Positions 9,097 through 16,282 of a stretch of DNA of 16,417 nucleotides are shown here, piece by piece. How positions within the stretch are numbered: position 1 is the stretch's first letter; every line of letters begins with the position of its first letter. The notes under the pieces were generated by a model. That model ran no database searches. It saw only the letters and a program-made list of their open reading frames with translations, and was not told the origin of the DNA. The position numbers were made by a program, and so were the translations under genes. This DNA comes from Candidatus Eiseniibacteriota bacterium (GTDB lineage: Bacteria; Orphanbacterota; Orphanbacteria; Orphanbacterales; Orphanbacteraceae): contig JAJRWB010000004.1 of the NCBI GenBank assembly GCA_024276995.1, forward strand, positions 1-16,417, written 5' to 3'.

Positions 9097-11010
9097 TCAT
9101 GTCATCTCCCTTATCCTCGAGGCCACTTCCGCCACCATGAACGGCCGGCCTTCCACCTTGTTCAACCCTTCCGCGCCGACGAGATACGCCGAGCGGATCA
9201 GGAAGAGAAGCTGGCCGCCGTTCAGCTCCGGTATGAGAACGCGACCGAAGCGGCCGATGATTTCGCCCAGATCGTTCGGGAAGGGGTGAACGTGGCGGAG
9301 GTGGACGTGGGAGACGGATCGGCCCTCGCCACGGCACTTTCCGACAGCCGTGCGCACCGCTCCGAAAGTACTCCCCCAGGAAAGGACGAGAAGGTCGCCC
9401 TCGCCGTCGCCGTCGACTTCGACGGGGGGGTAGAAGTCGGCGATCTTCTTCAGTTTCTCCCGGCGAAGATCGGTCATCCGCTGGTGATTCGCCGGGTCGT
9501 AGCTCACGTCCCCGGTGACATCCTCCTTCTCGAGTCCGCCGATCCGGTGCTCCAGGCCGGCGGTGCCGGGGATCGCCCACGGCCGGGCGAGGGTATCGGC
9601 GGCGCGCTCATACGGGTGGAACGGTTTCCCGCCGCCCTCCGGGTGGAACATGTCGATCGGCTCGAGCGATTCGATGTCGGGGATCTTCCACGGCTCGGCG
9701 CCGTTTCCGAGGTAGCCGTCGGACAGGATGATCACCGGGACCATGTGGCGCACGGCGGTGCGGAACGCCTCGAGGACCACGTCGAAACCGTCGGACGGCG
9801 TCGACTGGGCGAGCACCGCGACGGGCGACTCGCCGTTCCTGCCGAAGACCGCCTGGAGCAAGTCGCCCTGCTCCGTCTTCGTCGGCATGCCGGTGCTCGG
9901 CCCGGCGCGCTGCACGTTGATGATCACGCACGGCAGTTCGGCCATCACCGCGAGGTTGATCGCCTCCGCCTTGAGGGCGAGACCGGGGCCGCTCGTGCCG
10001 GTGACGGCGAGACCGCCGCCGAACGCGGCGCCGACCACCATCCCCATGGCGGCGATCTCGTCTTCCGCCTGCACCGTCCTCACGCCGAGGCGGCGGTAGG
10101 TCGAAAGTCCGTGGAGAATCTCCGACGCCGGGGTGATCGGGTAGCTCGCATAGATCACCTGCGTCTTCGCGAGGATGCCCGCCGCCACGCAACCGAGTAC
10201 GAGCGCTTCGTTCCCCGTGATCTTCCGGTAGCGACCCGGGGCGATCAGCGCCTCGCGGACCCTGAAATGGGTGGTGAAAATCTCGCTCGCCTCGGCGTAG
10301 GCGTAGCCGGCGAGCAGCGCCGTCCGGTTCGCCTCGATGAGAATATCGTTACCGGCGAATTTCCTTTCGAGCCAGCGAAGCGTCGGCTCGAGGGGGCGGT
10401 CGTAGAGCCAGTAGAGGAGGCCGAGGGCCCAGAGGTTTTTTGAGCGGTCCGCCTCTTTTCTTGGAAGATCGATCCCTTCGAGTGCCTTCGCGTTCAGCGT
10501 GGCGATCGGAATGGCGATCACCTGAAACGACGCGAGCGTGCCGTCGTCGAGAGGGCTCGCTTCGTAATTCGCCTTCTTGAGGTTCGCCCCGGTGAAGGCG
10601 TCGGTGTTGACGATCACCCGTCCGTCCGGTTTCAGGTCGTGCAGGTTCGACTTCAGCGCCGCCGGATTCATCGCCACGAGTACTTCCGGCTCATCCCCGG
10701 GGGTCAGGATATCGACGCTGCTGAAATGGATCTGGTACGCGCTCACCCCCGGGATCGACCCGGCGGGGGCGCGGATCTCGGCGGGAAAATCGGGGAGCGT
10801 GCTGATGTCGTTCCCAGCGATGGCGGAGGTGTTCGAGAACTGCCTTCCGGTGAGCTGCATCCCGTCGCCCGAGTCGCCGGCGAACCGGATGACCACGCTT
10901 TCGCGATCCTCTCCGGTCGAGGAGGGCTTGTCGGAAATCTTCTTCTTCGCCATCATGATTCCCGGCGCCGCCGCCTGCTGCCGGCGTATCCGCCCAAGCT
11001 TCTCGTCCAC
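9097..11010 (-). CDS. korA: 2-oxoacid:ferredoxin oxidoreductase, fused gamma-alpha subunit (KorA type)
   Basis: This protein of up to 637 residues has the gamma domain first (VVIRFAGDSGDGMQLTGRQF, about residues 39-58) and then the alpha domain. The alpha domain carries YPITPASE at about residue 288, the motif that contacts the 2-oxoacid, and a pyrimidine-binding-like region further on with VQRAGPSTGMPTKTEQGDL. This gamma-alpha fusion is the standard partner of KorB in two-subunit enzymes. Start: GTG at 11010, preceded by AGAGGGCGG and only 10 nt after the stop of the carboxypeptidase gene. Two adjacent ATG codons at 10956 and 10953 are an alternative, giving a start nearer MMAKKKISDK but with only a weak GGGA upstream. 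Together with korB it makes a complete enzyme that feeds electrons to ferredoxin. Confidence 0.94.
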   Translation of the reverse strand: MDEKLGRIRRQQAAAPGIMMAKKKISDKPSSTGEDRESVVIRFAGDSGDGMQLTGRQFSNTSAIAGNDISTLPDFPAEIRAPAGSIPGVSAYQIHFSSVDILTPGDEPEVLVAMNPAALKSNLHDLKPDGRVIVNTDAFTGANLKKANYEASPLDDGTLASFQVIAIPIATLNAKALEGIDLPRKEADRSKNLWALGLLYWLYDRPLEPTLRWLERKFAGNDILIEANRTALLAGYAYAEASEIFTTHFRVREALIAPGRYRKITGNEALVLGCVAAGILAKTQVIYASYPITPASEILHGLSTYRRLGVRTVQAEDEIAAMGMVVGAAFGGGLAVTGTSGPGLALKAEAINLAVMAELPCVIINVQRAGPSTGMPTKTEQGDLLQAVFGRNGESPVAVLAQSTPSDGFDVVLEAFRTAVRHMVPVIILSDGYLGNGAEPWKIPDIESLEPIDMFHPEGGGKPFHPYERAADTLARPWAIPGTAGLEHRIGGLEKEDVTGDVSYDPANHQRMTDLRREKLKKIADFYPPVEVDGDGEGDLLVLSWGSTFGAVRTAVGKCRGEGRSVSHVHLRHVHPFPNDLGEIIGRFGRVLIPELNGGQLLFLIRSAYLVGAEGLNKVEGRPFMVAEVASRIREMT

Positions 11011-11020
11011 GCCGCCCTCT

Positions 11021-12040
11021 TCACCGCGCGGGACGGTTGCCCGGAAGCGAGAGGAAGTAGAAGAGCGGCTCGATCAGGTTCTTCACTTCCGTTTCGGGAT
11101 CCCGCGGGTTGAACCAATGGAAGGGGTTGAGCAGCACCTTCGGGTGGAGCATGCCGAGATTCCTCCTGCCGATTTCGATCAGCACCGACCGCGTTCCGAA
11201 CGTCTCGTAAAGATAATCCGTTTCCGTTCCCCGTGCCCGGAAGAACGGGAGGAATCTGCCGAGCTGTCTCATCCGGTAGCCATAGAGCGGCTGCCTGTCG
11301 ATCATTTCGGAACAGACCTCGCGGAACCACTTCTCGTCGCGGGGCTTCCGTTTCGAACCGCCGTATGGGTAGAAGAACCACCCGCCGAACGAGTGGAGCG
11401 ACAGGGCGTAGTCGAAGCGGTTCTCCAGGAGAAACTCGCGGTACGCCGCGGTTTCCGGTTCGCTGAAGGGCCGGTACCCGGGATACCAGATCCGCGGGAA
11501 GAGGCGGTGGAGGAGGTAGCGTTTCGAAAAGAAGGCGCTGAAATTCCTGTTGAGATCGACGCCGTTCCGGTTCGTCCGGGAGAAATGCTTCCGTCCCGCC
11601 GCGAGGTCGCGCTCGACACGGAGAAAGCCGTCCGGGTTGAGGATCGGCAGGAAACAGACCTCCCGCTTCCAGAGACTCTTGTTCTGGCGCATGTTGTTCG
11701 TGAACCGCTCGAAAAGGGAGAGGTTGATCTCCGCGCTGATGAACTCCTGCGCGTGGATCACCGACGTGACGAGGAAGCGGGGGAGTCCCTCGTCGATCTC
11801 GGGGTTCGTCGTCACCCGAAAGATCCAGATCGGCTCCCCGCCGGCGCTCGTGCCGATCCGGATCGGGCTGACGTGGCGGGGGAAGCGTTTCACGATCCTG
11901 TCGGCGCGAATGAAGATCTGCCTGTACGTGCTGTACGGGCCGTGCTTTTTCGCATCGATTTCGCGCTGGTAACGCTCGTCCTTCACGATGCCGTCGTAGA
12001 AGCGGCGCCATCCTTGATTGTGAGGTGTTTTCCTGAACAT
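11021..12040 (-). CDS. M14-family zinc carboxypeptidase
   Basis: From the ATG at 12040 this is 339 residues. The M14 metallocarboxypeptidase signature is complete: the zinc ligands His96 and Glu99 in HAQEF, NPDG at 135-138, the substrate-binding Arg in DLNRNF (162-167), the third zinc ligand His216 in LHSFGG, and the catalytic Glu289 in LIEIG. The family removes C-terminal residues or cleaves amide bonds such as those in peptidoglycan peptides. No signal peptide is visible from this start, so it may be cytoplasmic. Longer in-frame starts exist (to 12196), but they overlap the divergent sigma gene and add low-complexity sequence. The chosen ATG has no ribosome site, but a promoter candidate places the transcript start just upstream of it. 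It is the first gene of the cluster with korA, korB and aceE. Confidence 0.87.
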   Translation of the reverse strand: MFRKTPHNQGWRRFYDGIVKDERYQREIDAKKHGPYSTYRQIFIRADRIVKRFPRHVSPIRIGTSAGGEPIWIFRVTTNPEIDEGLPRFLVTSVIHAQEFISAEINLSLFERFTNNMRQNKSLWKREVCFLPILNPDGFLRVERDLAAGRKHFSRTNRNGVDLNRNFSAFFSKRYLLHRLFPRIWYPGYRPFSEPETAAYREFLLENRFDYALSLHSFGGWFFYPYGGSKRKPRDEKWFREVCSEMIDRQPLYGYRMRQLGRFLPFFRARGTETDYLYETFGTRSVLIEIGRRNLGMLHPKVLLNPFHWFNPRDPETEVKNLIEPLFYFLSLPGNRPAR

Positions 12041-12053
12041 TGTTTCGTAACGG

Positions 12054-12082
12054 ATGTTATGCCAACCTCTCCGTGGTGTAAA
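12054..12082 (-). promoter_or_regulatory. Candidate sigma-70 promoter for the carboxypeptidase-kor-aceE cluster
   Basis: On the minus strand TTTACA (12077-12082, five of six consensus bases) is separated by 17 nt from TAACAT (12054-12059, four of six). The -10 ends 13 nt before the ATG at 12040, so the transcript would have a leader of only about 6 nt. This agrees with the absence of a ribosome binding site before that ATG and supports the short start. It also places the promoter of the whole metabolic cluster in the gap shared with the divergent sigma operon. Confidence 0.5.
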
Positions 12083-12167
12083 GGGCGCCATCGGCCGGGA
12101 AGGTGAATAATTCCCTCCGCGGGGAGTATGGTGTGTTGAAGGAACGAAAGGAACCGGCGGAGTCGTG

Positions 12168-12719
12168 ATGGATGTGCGCGAGGAAAGAGAGTACATCGAG
12201 CGGTGCCGGAAGGGGGATCGCGAGGCGTTCGGGCCGATTGTGCTCGCCTACCGCCGGAACGCGTATTTCACCGCCCTGGGGCTCGTAGGGAACCGGGAGG
12301 AAGCGTATGACCTCTCGCAGGAGGCCTTCGTAAGGGCCTTCCGGGCGATCGGGCGGTTCGATCCGACCCGGGAATTCGCCCCGTGGTTCTTCCGGATCCT
12401 GAGGAACCTCTGCTCCACCGCGCTGAGCAGGAGGAGCGCGAGATGGGTCGGCTCTATCGAGGAGATGCGCGAGGGGGGCAGAGAGTTTCCCGCCGGCGAG
12501 AGATTCCGCGCCGATCTCCTCGCCGAGAGGAACGACGAGATCGTGCGCGTATGGAGCGCCCTGGGGGAACTCGATGCGCCGAGCCGGGAGATCATCGTTC
12601 TGAAGGATCTCCAGGAGCATCGATACAGGGAGATTGCGGAGATACTCGATATTCCGATCGGAACGGTGATGTCGAGACTCTACAATGCCAGGCAGAAACT
12701 GAGGGAGATCCTGCTCTAG
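12168..12719 (+). CDS. ECF-type RNA polymerase sigma factor
   Basis: This 183-residue protein has the two-domain layout of extracytoplasmic-function sigma factors. Region 2 is at about residues 20-85, including NREEAYDLSQEAFVRAFRAI and the -10-binding helix ending in WFFRILRNLC. A variable linker follows, and region 4 is at about 130-180 with the helix-turn-helix YREIAEILDIPIGTVMSRLYNARQKL. The ATG at 12168 is preceded by GGAG with 5-nt spacing; a GTG immediately before it is less well placed. It directs polymerase to a small set of promoters when released from its anti-sigma factor, which is the next gene. The ECF subgroup and the stimulus cannot be named from this sequence. No convincing promoter of any type was found in the 125 bp upstream. 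Confidence 0.95.
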   Translation: MDVREEREYIERCRKGDREAFGPIVLAYRRNAYFTALGLVGNREEAYDLSQEAFVRAFRAIGRFDPTREFAPWFFRILRNLCSTALSRRSARWVGSIEEMREGGREFPAGERFRADLLAERNDEIVRVWSALGELDAPSREIIVLKDLQEHRYREIAEILDIPIGTVMSRLYNARQKLREILL

Positions 12720-12745
12720 CAGGAACGTCCCGGGGGAGACCGATC

Positions 12746-13192
12746 ATGAAGTGCGGCGACTTCCCGCTGAAATCGATGGCGTACATCGATGACGAAATGA
12801 CACGCGGCGAGAAGAGCGAGTTCGAAAAACACGTGGCGGAGTGCGCGCGGTGCGCCGCGGAACTGGAGAAGCTGAGGAGGGTGAAGAAGATGACCGGACG
12901 GATCCGGATGGCCGATCTCGAGGACCAGGAATGGGATCGGTACTGGGGAGGAATCTACAACAGGGTCGAGCGCTTTCTCGGCTGGATCCTTCTTTCCGTC
13001 GGTGCGATAATCACGATTTCGTGGGGGATGTTTCATGCCTTGCGGGAACTCTTGGCGGACCCGACGGTCCCTCTCGTCGTGAGGTTCGCCATCTTCGGTG
13101 TTGTCGTCGGTCTCGCTATCCTCTTCGTCTCCGTGGCACGCCAGAGATATTTCGCCTGGAAGAGCGATCCATACAGGGAGGTGAAGAGATGA
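12746..13192 (+). CDS. Zinc-finger transmembrane anti-sigma factor
   Basis: This 148-residue protein begins 26 nt after the sigma factor stop, with GGGGGAG about 8 nt before the ATG. Residues 1-45 form an anti-sigma zinc-finger (ZAS-like) domain: Cys3, then His29, Cys33 and Cys36 in the pattern HxxxCxxC. A charged linker follows, then two hydrophobic segments at about 75-97 and 110-132, and a short basic tail. The family holds the ECF sigma factor at the membrane in an inactive state and releases it on a signal. Placement directly after a sigma gene and the conserved metal ligands make the role very likely. Two membrane helices rather than one is less common and may affect topology. The stop overlaps the next start as ATGA. 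Confidence 0.88.
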   Translation: MKCGDFPLKSMAYIDDEMTRGEKSEFEKHVAECARCAAELEKLRRVKKMTGRIRMADLEDQEWDRYWGGIYNRVERFLGWILLSVGAIITISWGMFHALRELLADPTVPLVVRFAIFGVVVGLAILFVSVARQRYFAWKSDPYREVKR

Positions 13193-13509
13193 TCATCGCA
13201 ACCACGGAAAATGTGGCGGGAGCGGAAATCGCCGAGACCCTCGGCCTCGTCCGGGGAAACACGGTGCGCGCGCGGCATGTGGGCGTCGATATTCTCGCGA
13301 AGATGAAGAATCTCGTGGGCGGAGAGTTGAGCGGCTACACCAAGATGATCGCCGAGTCGCGCGAGCAGGCTCTCGACCGGATGGCCGCCGAGGCGAAGAA
13401 ACTCGGCGCCGACGCCGTGGTGATGGTGCGGTTCACCACCGCCGAGCTGATGGAAAGGGCCTCCGAGATCGTGGCGTACGGCACCGCCGTCCGCCTGAAA
13501 GGGAAATAG
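13189..13509 (+). CDS. YbjQ-family (UPF0145) protein
   Basis: This 106-residue protein matches the YbjQ/UPF0145 family, with the N-terminal 'TTENVAGAEIAETLGLVRGNTV' block, the 'GGELSGYTKMIAESREQALDRM' block and the C-terminal 'A-K-LGADAVVMVRF...EIVAYGTAVRL' strand. Members form small pentamer-like rings and are often annotated as heavy-metal-binding, but a biochemical role is not established. The start overlaps the anti-sigma stop (ATGA), so it is almost surely part of the sigma operon and probably a product of the response itself. There is no signal peptide or membrane segment. The length is normal for the family. Confidence 0.92.
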   Translation: MIIATTENVAGAEIAETLGLVRGNTVRARHVGVDILAKMKNLVGGELSGYTKMIAESREQALDRMAAEAKKLGADAVVMVRFTTAELMERASEIVAYGTAVRLKGK

Positions 13510-13510
13510 C

Positions 13511-14080
13511 ATGACCGGACGGAATCGGGACGGGGGTGGCCCGCTGCGGGTGTTTTCGGTGCTCCTTCTCCTTCTTCTCCCGGCGGCGGCGCCCGCCGTG
13601 GTTCACGTCGATCTCGGAAACCCGGCGGATCACTCGTGGACGGTAACGTACACCTTCGCCGATGGCTCCGAGGGGAGCGAGTCGATGGAGATCCTCCCGT
13701 ACGACTTCGATATCCGGATCGTGAGCGTCAAACCGGAAAAGGGGGGACAGTCACTCCGGTATGAACCGATCAACGAGAAGAAGGAGGGGAAGCCGAAATT
13801 CGTCGTCCACTACCCCTCCCCGGTGCCGAAGGACGGCCGTTTCCGGTTTCGCGTCGTGGCTGTGATGACCGACGCGAACTCGTACTTCGAGGACACGGCG
13901 AAGCTGACGTTTCTTTACCAGACCGCCCACGAGGTGAACGTCAGCCTCCCCGCGAACTACTTCCCCTTCTTCAGCGATGAACCGATGGAGCTGAAGCGGG
14001 AGAAGAACCGCGTGGTGCTCACCAGCGAAGGGGGAAAGCGCCGGCCGGTGGTGATCTTCGCCGTAGCCTGCGGGGAGTAA
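13511..14080 (+). CDS. Secreted protein of unknown function
   Basis: This 189-residue protein was not recognised. It has a clear export signal: a basic start (MTGRNRDGG), a hydrophobic run VFSVLLLLLLPAAAPA at about 14-29 and a likely cleavage near residue 30. The mature part is rich in beta-strand character, with many aromatic and charged residues, and contains YEPINEKKEGKPKFVVHYPSPVPKDG, HEVNVSLPANYFPFFSDEPM and a final strand RRPVVIFAVACGE. One Cys lies near the end. There is no lipobox. The ATG is one base after the YbjQ stop, with AAAGGGAAA inside that gene as ribosome site. As the fourth gene of the sigma operon it is a good candidate for an envelope protein made under the sigma factor's control (inference). 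Confidence 0.82.
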   Translation: MTGRNRDGGGPLRVFSVLLLLLLPAAAPAVVHVDLGNPADHSWTVTYTFADGSEGSESMEILPYDFDIRIVSVKPEKGGQSLRYEPINEKKEGKPKFVVHYPSPVPKDGRFRFRVVAVMTDANSYFEDTAKLTFLYQTAHEVNVSLPANYFPFFSDEPMELKREKNRVVLTSEGGKRRPVVIFAVACGE

Positions 14081-14111
14081 GGGGGGGGAGGCAACGCCGC
14101 AAGACGTTCTC

Positions 14112-14141
14112 CAGTCGGGATTCATATTGGAATCCGCACTG
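14112..14141. repeat. 30-bp interrupted palindrome between the sigma operon and the next promoter
   Basis: The arms CAGT-CG-GGATTC and GAATCC-GC-ACTG flank a 6-nt centre (ATATTG). All outer and inner bases pair except a 2-bp internal mismatch (CG against GC). It lies 31 bp after the last gene of the sigma operon and 11 bp before the next -35 box. It could be a weak terminator stem for the upstream operon, but there is no T-run after it. It could equally be an operator for the downstream promoter. Position alone does not decide. Confidence 0.5.
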
Positions 14142-14152
14142 CTTGTTACCTG

Positions 14153-14181
14153 TTGATATTATTACTGATATCTGATATAAT
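14153..14181 (+). promoter_or_regulatory. Near-consensus sigma-70 promoter for the FG-GAP secreted protein
   Basis: TTGATA (14153-14158) and a perfect TATAAT (14176-14181) are separated by exactly 17 nt, in the most AT-rich stretch of the window. Transcription should begin at about 14188, giving a leader of about 175 nt before the ATG at 14363. The leader contains a CCGCTC/GAGCGG pairing around a 27-nt loop and other GC-rich stems. No known riboswitch consensus was recognised in it. Confidence 0.8.
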
Positions 14182-14362
14182 CAAAGCCGCTCAATAATAC
14201 GTCTCGTCGCAACGGAGCGGTCCTACCCGGTCCTGCCCTGCACCGGCCGGGAGTCGATCGCCCTGGGAGCCCCGGCATGCGGTTCGATTGCGGTCATCCG
14301 GAAACTCATCTTCTTCGCGAATGTCCGCCGTCCGCCCCCACTCTTTTCGAAGGAATCCGATC

Positions 14363-16243
14363 ATGAGAAAAGCGATACGAATTTCCCTCGTCGTTCCGTT
14401 CTTCCTCCTCATCGTAACCGCCGCCGGGACCGCCTTCGGCGTCGAAAAAGCGATTGTCGTGAAGGAGGAGCCGGAGGGGGCGATATTCTTTCCTCCGCGC
14501 GCCGCCGCGAACGGTCGCCGGGGCGCGGAGAAAGGCGGGCCGATCCTCTCTCTCCCGTCGGATGGGATGGTAAGGGGGGGACTCGCGTGCAGCTACACCG
14601 GTCTCGTCAGCGGGATCTCCGACACGGCGATCGCGAACCCCGATTACTTCATCGCCAATCAGTCTCACGTTTTCTGGACCGCCGTGGGCATCCGTTCCGA
14701 GCCGGGGGATGACTGGGATCTCGAGATGTGCCACGCCCTGGGAACCGCACCGCAGTGCGTCGACACGCTGGCGGCGGGATCGTATCGATTCTCGGGAGTC
14801 GACGTGGTGGTCGCCGATTTCAACTCCGCCACCCCCGCCGCCCGCTACATCAAGGCGATCCGGTCGTCGGGCGCGGGAAGCGCCCTTATCGAGTGGGACA
14901 GCGGAACCGACATCCTCCAGGTGAACGGCGGCGCCGTGATCCGATCCACCGGTCCCGGTGACGTGCTGGAGATCTGGGACGTCTATCTCCAGGGGGGACT
15001 CGATTACGGCATCTCCCTCAGCTGGACGGGAGACGCGCAGCTGCGCTACCTCGTATGGAGCAACTCGACAGGCGGGTTGTACGAAGACGGGAGGAGCGGC
15101 GCGCTTCTCGACACGCTCTGGTACGATTGGTTCACTCCCTTGCAGACGGGATACTGCGGCATTGCGGTGATCAACGAGAACGGGGGGAATGCCGACTACA
15201 ACCTCGAAGTCGGCACCTGCCTTTCGCCGGCGCCGCTGACGAGCGCCGTTCCCGTTCATCTGCCGAGGGGGTTCCATCACTTCTCATTCCAGCAGACGGC
15301 AAGCTACTGGACCGCGATCGCCACGCGCACCGATATTCCGGGAACGAGCTGGTGGAATTTCGCCTATCCAAACGGGTCGGGGGCACAGTGGCCGAACTGC
15401 TTCAGCAATCCGGTGGGGGGAGGATATGGATTCACTTACCAGGGCCGCTCCATCTCAATCACTGTGCTCAATTTCAACTCGGGAGGCCTTCCACTCGGAA
15501 CATATTATGCCGAAACCTATCCGGAATCGACCGACACGAGCGGGGCGACGCTCGAATGGGACGCCGGAGTGGATCTTCTCGTTCTGGGAGACACACCCGT
15601 CTACGTCCCCACCGATTCGAACGACGTGATCGAAGTCTGGGATATCTACCTCGACACCCTCGTGCCGTACAATGCGGTGATCACCACGACGGGCGACGCG
15701 GCCCCCCTGGGGTTGCTTTTCGCCAATGACTACATCGGTCCGCCCAATTCCGTGTCGGTGCAGGCCATGGGGCTTCCTGCGCCTGGCGCCGGCATCTGCG
15801 AGACATTCTTCGCCGGTCCCGGGGGGTTCCAGGGTTTCGGCGTGGTCAACTTCAACGGGGGGACGGGTACATTCGGCGTCTCAGTGGCGGAGGCGTTCCG
15901 GGAAGTGGCGGATACGGTGCTTCAAAACCCGGTAGACAGTCGCGGATGTTCCTGGGTCGATTTCGACGGCGACGGCGATCTCGATATTCATGTAACGAAT
16001 AATTTGCACCCAAACCGGCTCTTTGTGAACGACGGTTTCGGAAACTTCTCCGACGGAGCCGCCCCGCCGATCCCGTTTCCCGCGAACTGGCTCGTTTCGA
16101 AATGGGGCGATTACGACAACGACGGCGATCCCGACGTGGCGATTTCTTCGAACAACTCCCGTATCGCCCTTTTCCGCAACGAGAGCGGTGCGGGCTTCTC
16201 CGACGTGCCCCCCCGGTCTTCCAGGCTAGAGAGTCTCGCATAA
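14363..16243 (+). CDS. Secreted FG-GAP/VCBS-repeat protein, apparently truncated by an IS insertion
   Basis: From the ATG at 14363 (AAGGAA about 8 nt upstream) 626 residues are encoded; a TTG at 14288 in the same frame lacks a site and would hide the signal peptide. The signal peptide is residues 1-26 (RKAIRISLVVPFFLLIVTA, cleavage near AFG). Two homologous blocks of about 190 residues follow, at about 103-286 and 314-512. Each begins with a 'WTAV/IxxR' strand and contains 'V/ITVxNFNS' and 'E-W-D-[SA]-G-x-D-x-L' and 'DVxEIWDxYLxxLxPYxxxxxTGDA' elements. Two FG-GAP-type calcium-binding repeats end it: DFDGDGDLD at 533 and DYDNDGDPD at 583. Such proteins are exported and often carry a sorting domain at the far C-terminus, missing here. 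The last codons seem to come from a mobile element (see the IS entry), so the natural protein was probably longer. Confidence 0.85.
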   Translation: MRKAIRISLVVPFFLLIVTAAGTAFGVEKAIVVKEEPEGAIFFPPRAAANGRRGAEKGGPILSLPSDGMVRGGLACSYTGLVSGISDTAIANPDYFIANQSHVFWTAVGIRSEPGDDWDLEMCHALGTAPQCVDTLAAGSYRFSGVDVVVADFNSATPAARYIKAIRSSGAGSALIEWDSGTDILQVNGGAVIRSTGPGDVLEIWDVYLQGGLDYGISLSWTGDAQLRYLVWSNSTGGLYEDGRSGALLDTLWYDWFTPLQTGYCGIAVINENGGNADYNLEVGTCLSPAPLTSAVPVHLPRGFHHFSFQQTASYWTAIATRTDIPGTSWWNFAYPNGSGAQWPNCFSNPVGGGYGFTYQGRSISITVLNFNSGGLPLGTYYAETYPESTDTSGATLEWDAGVDLLVLGDTPVYVPTDSNDVIEVWDIYLDTLVPYNAVITTTGDAAPLGLLFANDYIGPPNSVSVQAMGLPAPGAGICETFFAGPGGFQGFGVVNFNGGTGTFGVSVAEAFREVADTVLQNPVDSRGCSWVDFDGDGDLDIHVTNNLHPNRLFVNDGFGNFSDGAAPPIPFPANWLVSKWGDYDNDGDPDVAISSNNSRIALFRNESGAGFSDVPPRSSRLESLA

Positions 16244-16247
16244 ATAG

Positions 16248-16276
16248 TTGACGATTCGGATCGAACGTGCTATATT
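16248..16276 (+). promoter_or_regulatory. Promoter within the insertion element, driving the transposase
   Basis: TTGACG (16248-16253) and TATATT (16271-16276) are separated by 17 nt, each matching five of six consensus bases. The -10 ends only 6 nt before the ATG at 16283, so transcription should start on or beside the start codon and the message would have no leader. Confidence 0.7.
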
Positions 16277-16282
16277 CAAAGC

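Noticed and set aside
10577-12106. A 509-codon open frame on the plus strand across korA and the carboxypeptidase
   Set aside because: It is antisense to two genes with complete catalytic motifs; the translation has no family features.
12041-12196. Longer N-terminus for the carboxypeptidase
   Set aside because: The in-frame starts lack ribosome sites, overlap the sigma gene start and encode low-complexity sequence; a promoter candidate lies inside this stretch.
14112-14141. Firm call of an intrinsic terminator for the sigma operon
   Set aside because: The dyad has a central mismatch and is followed by GCTTGTTACC, not a T-run, so it is reported only as a palindrome.
14188-14362. Riboswitch in the leader of the FG-GAP gene
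   Set aside because: The leader is long and can fold, but no conserved core of a known riboswitch class was recognised, so it is only mentioned as unexplained.
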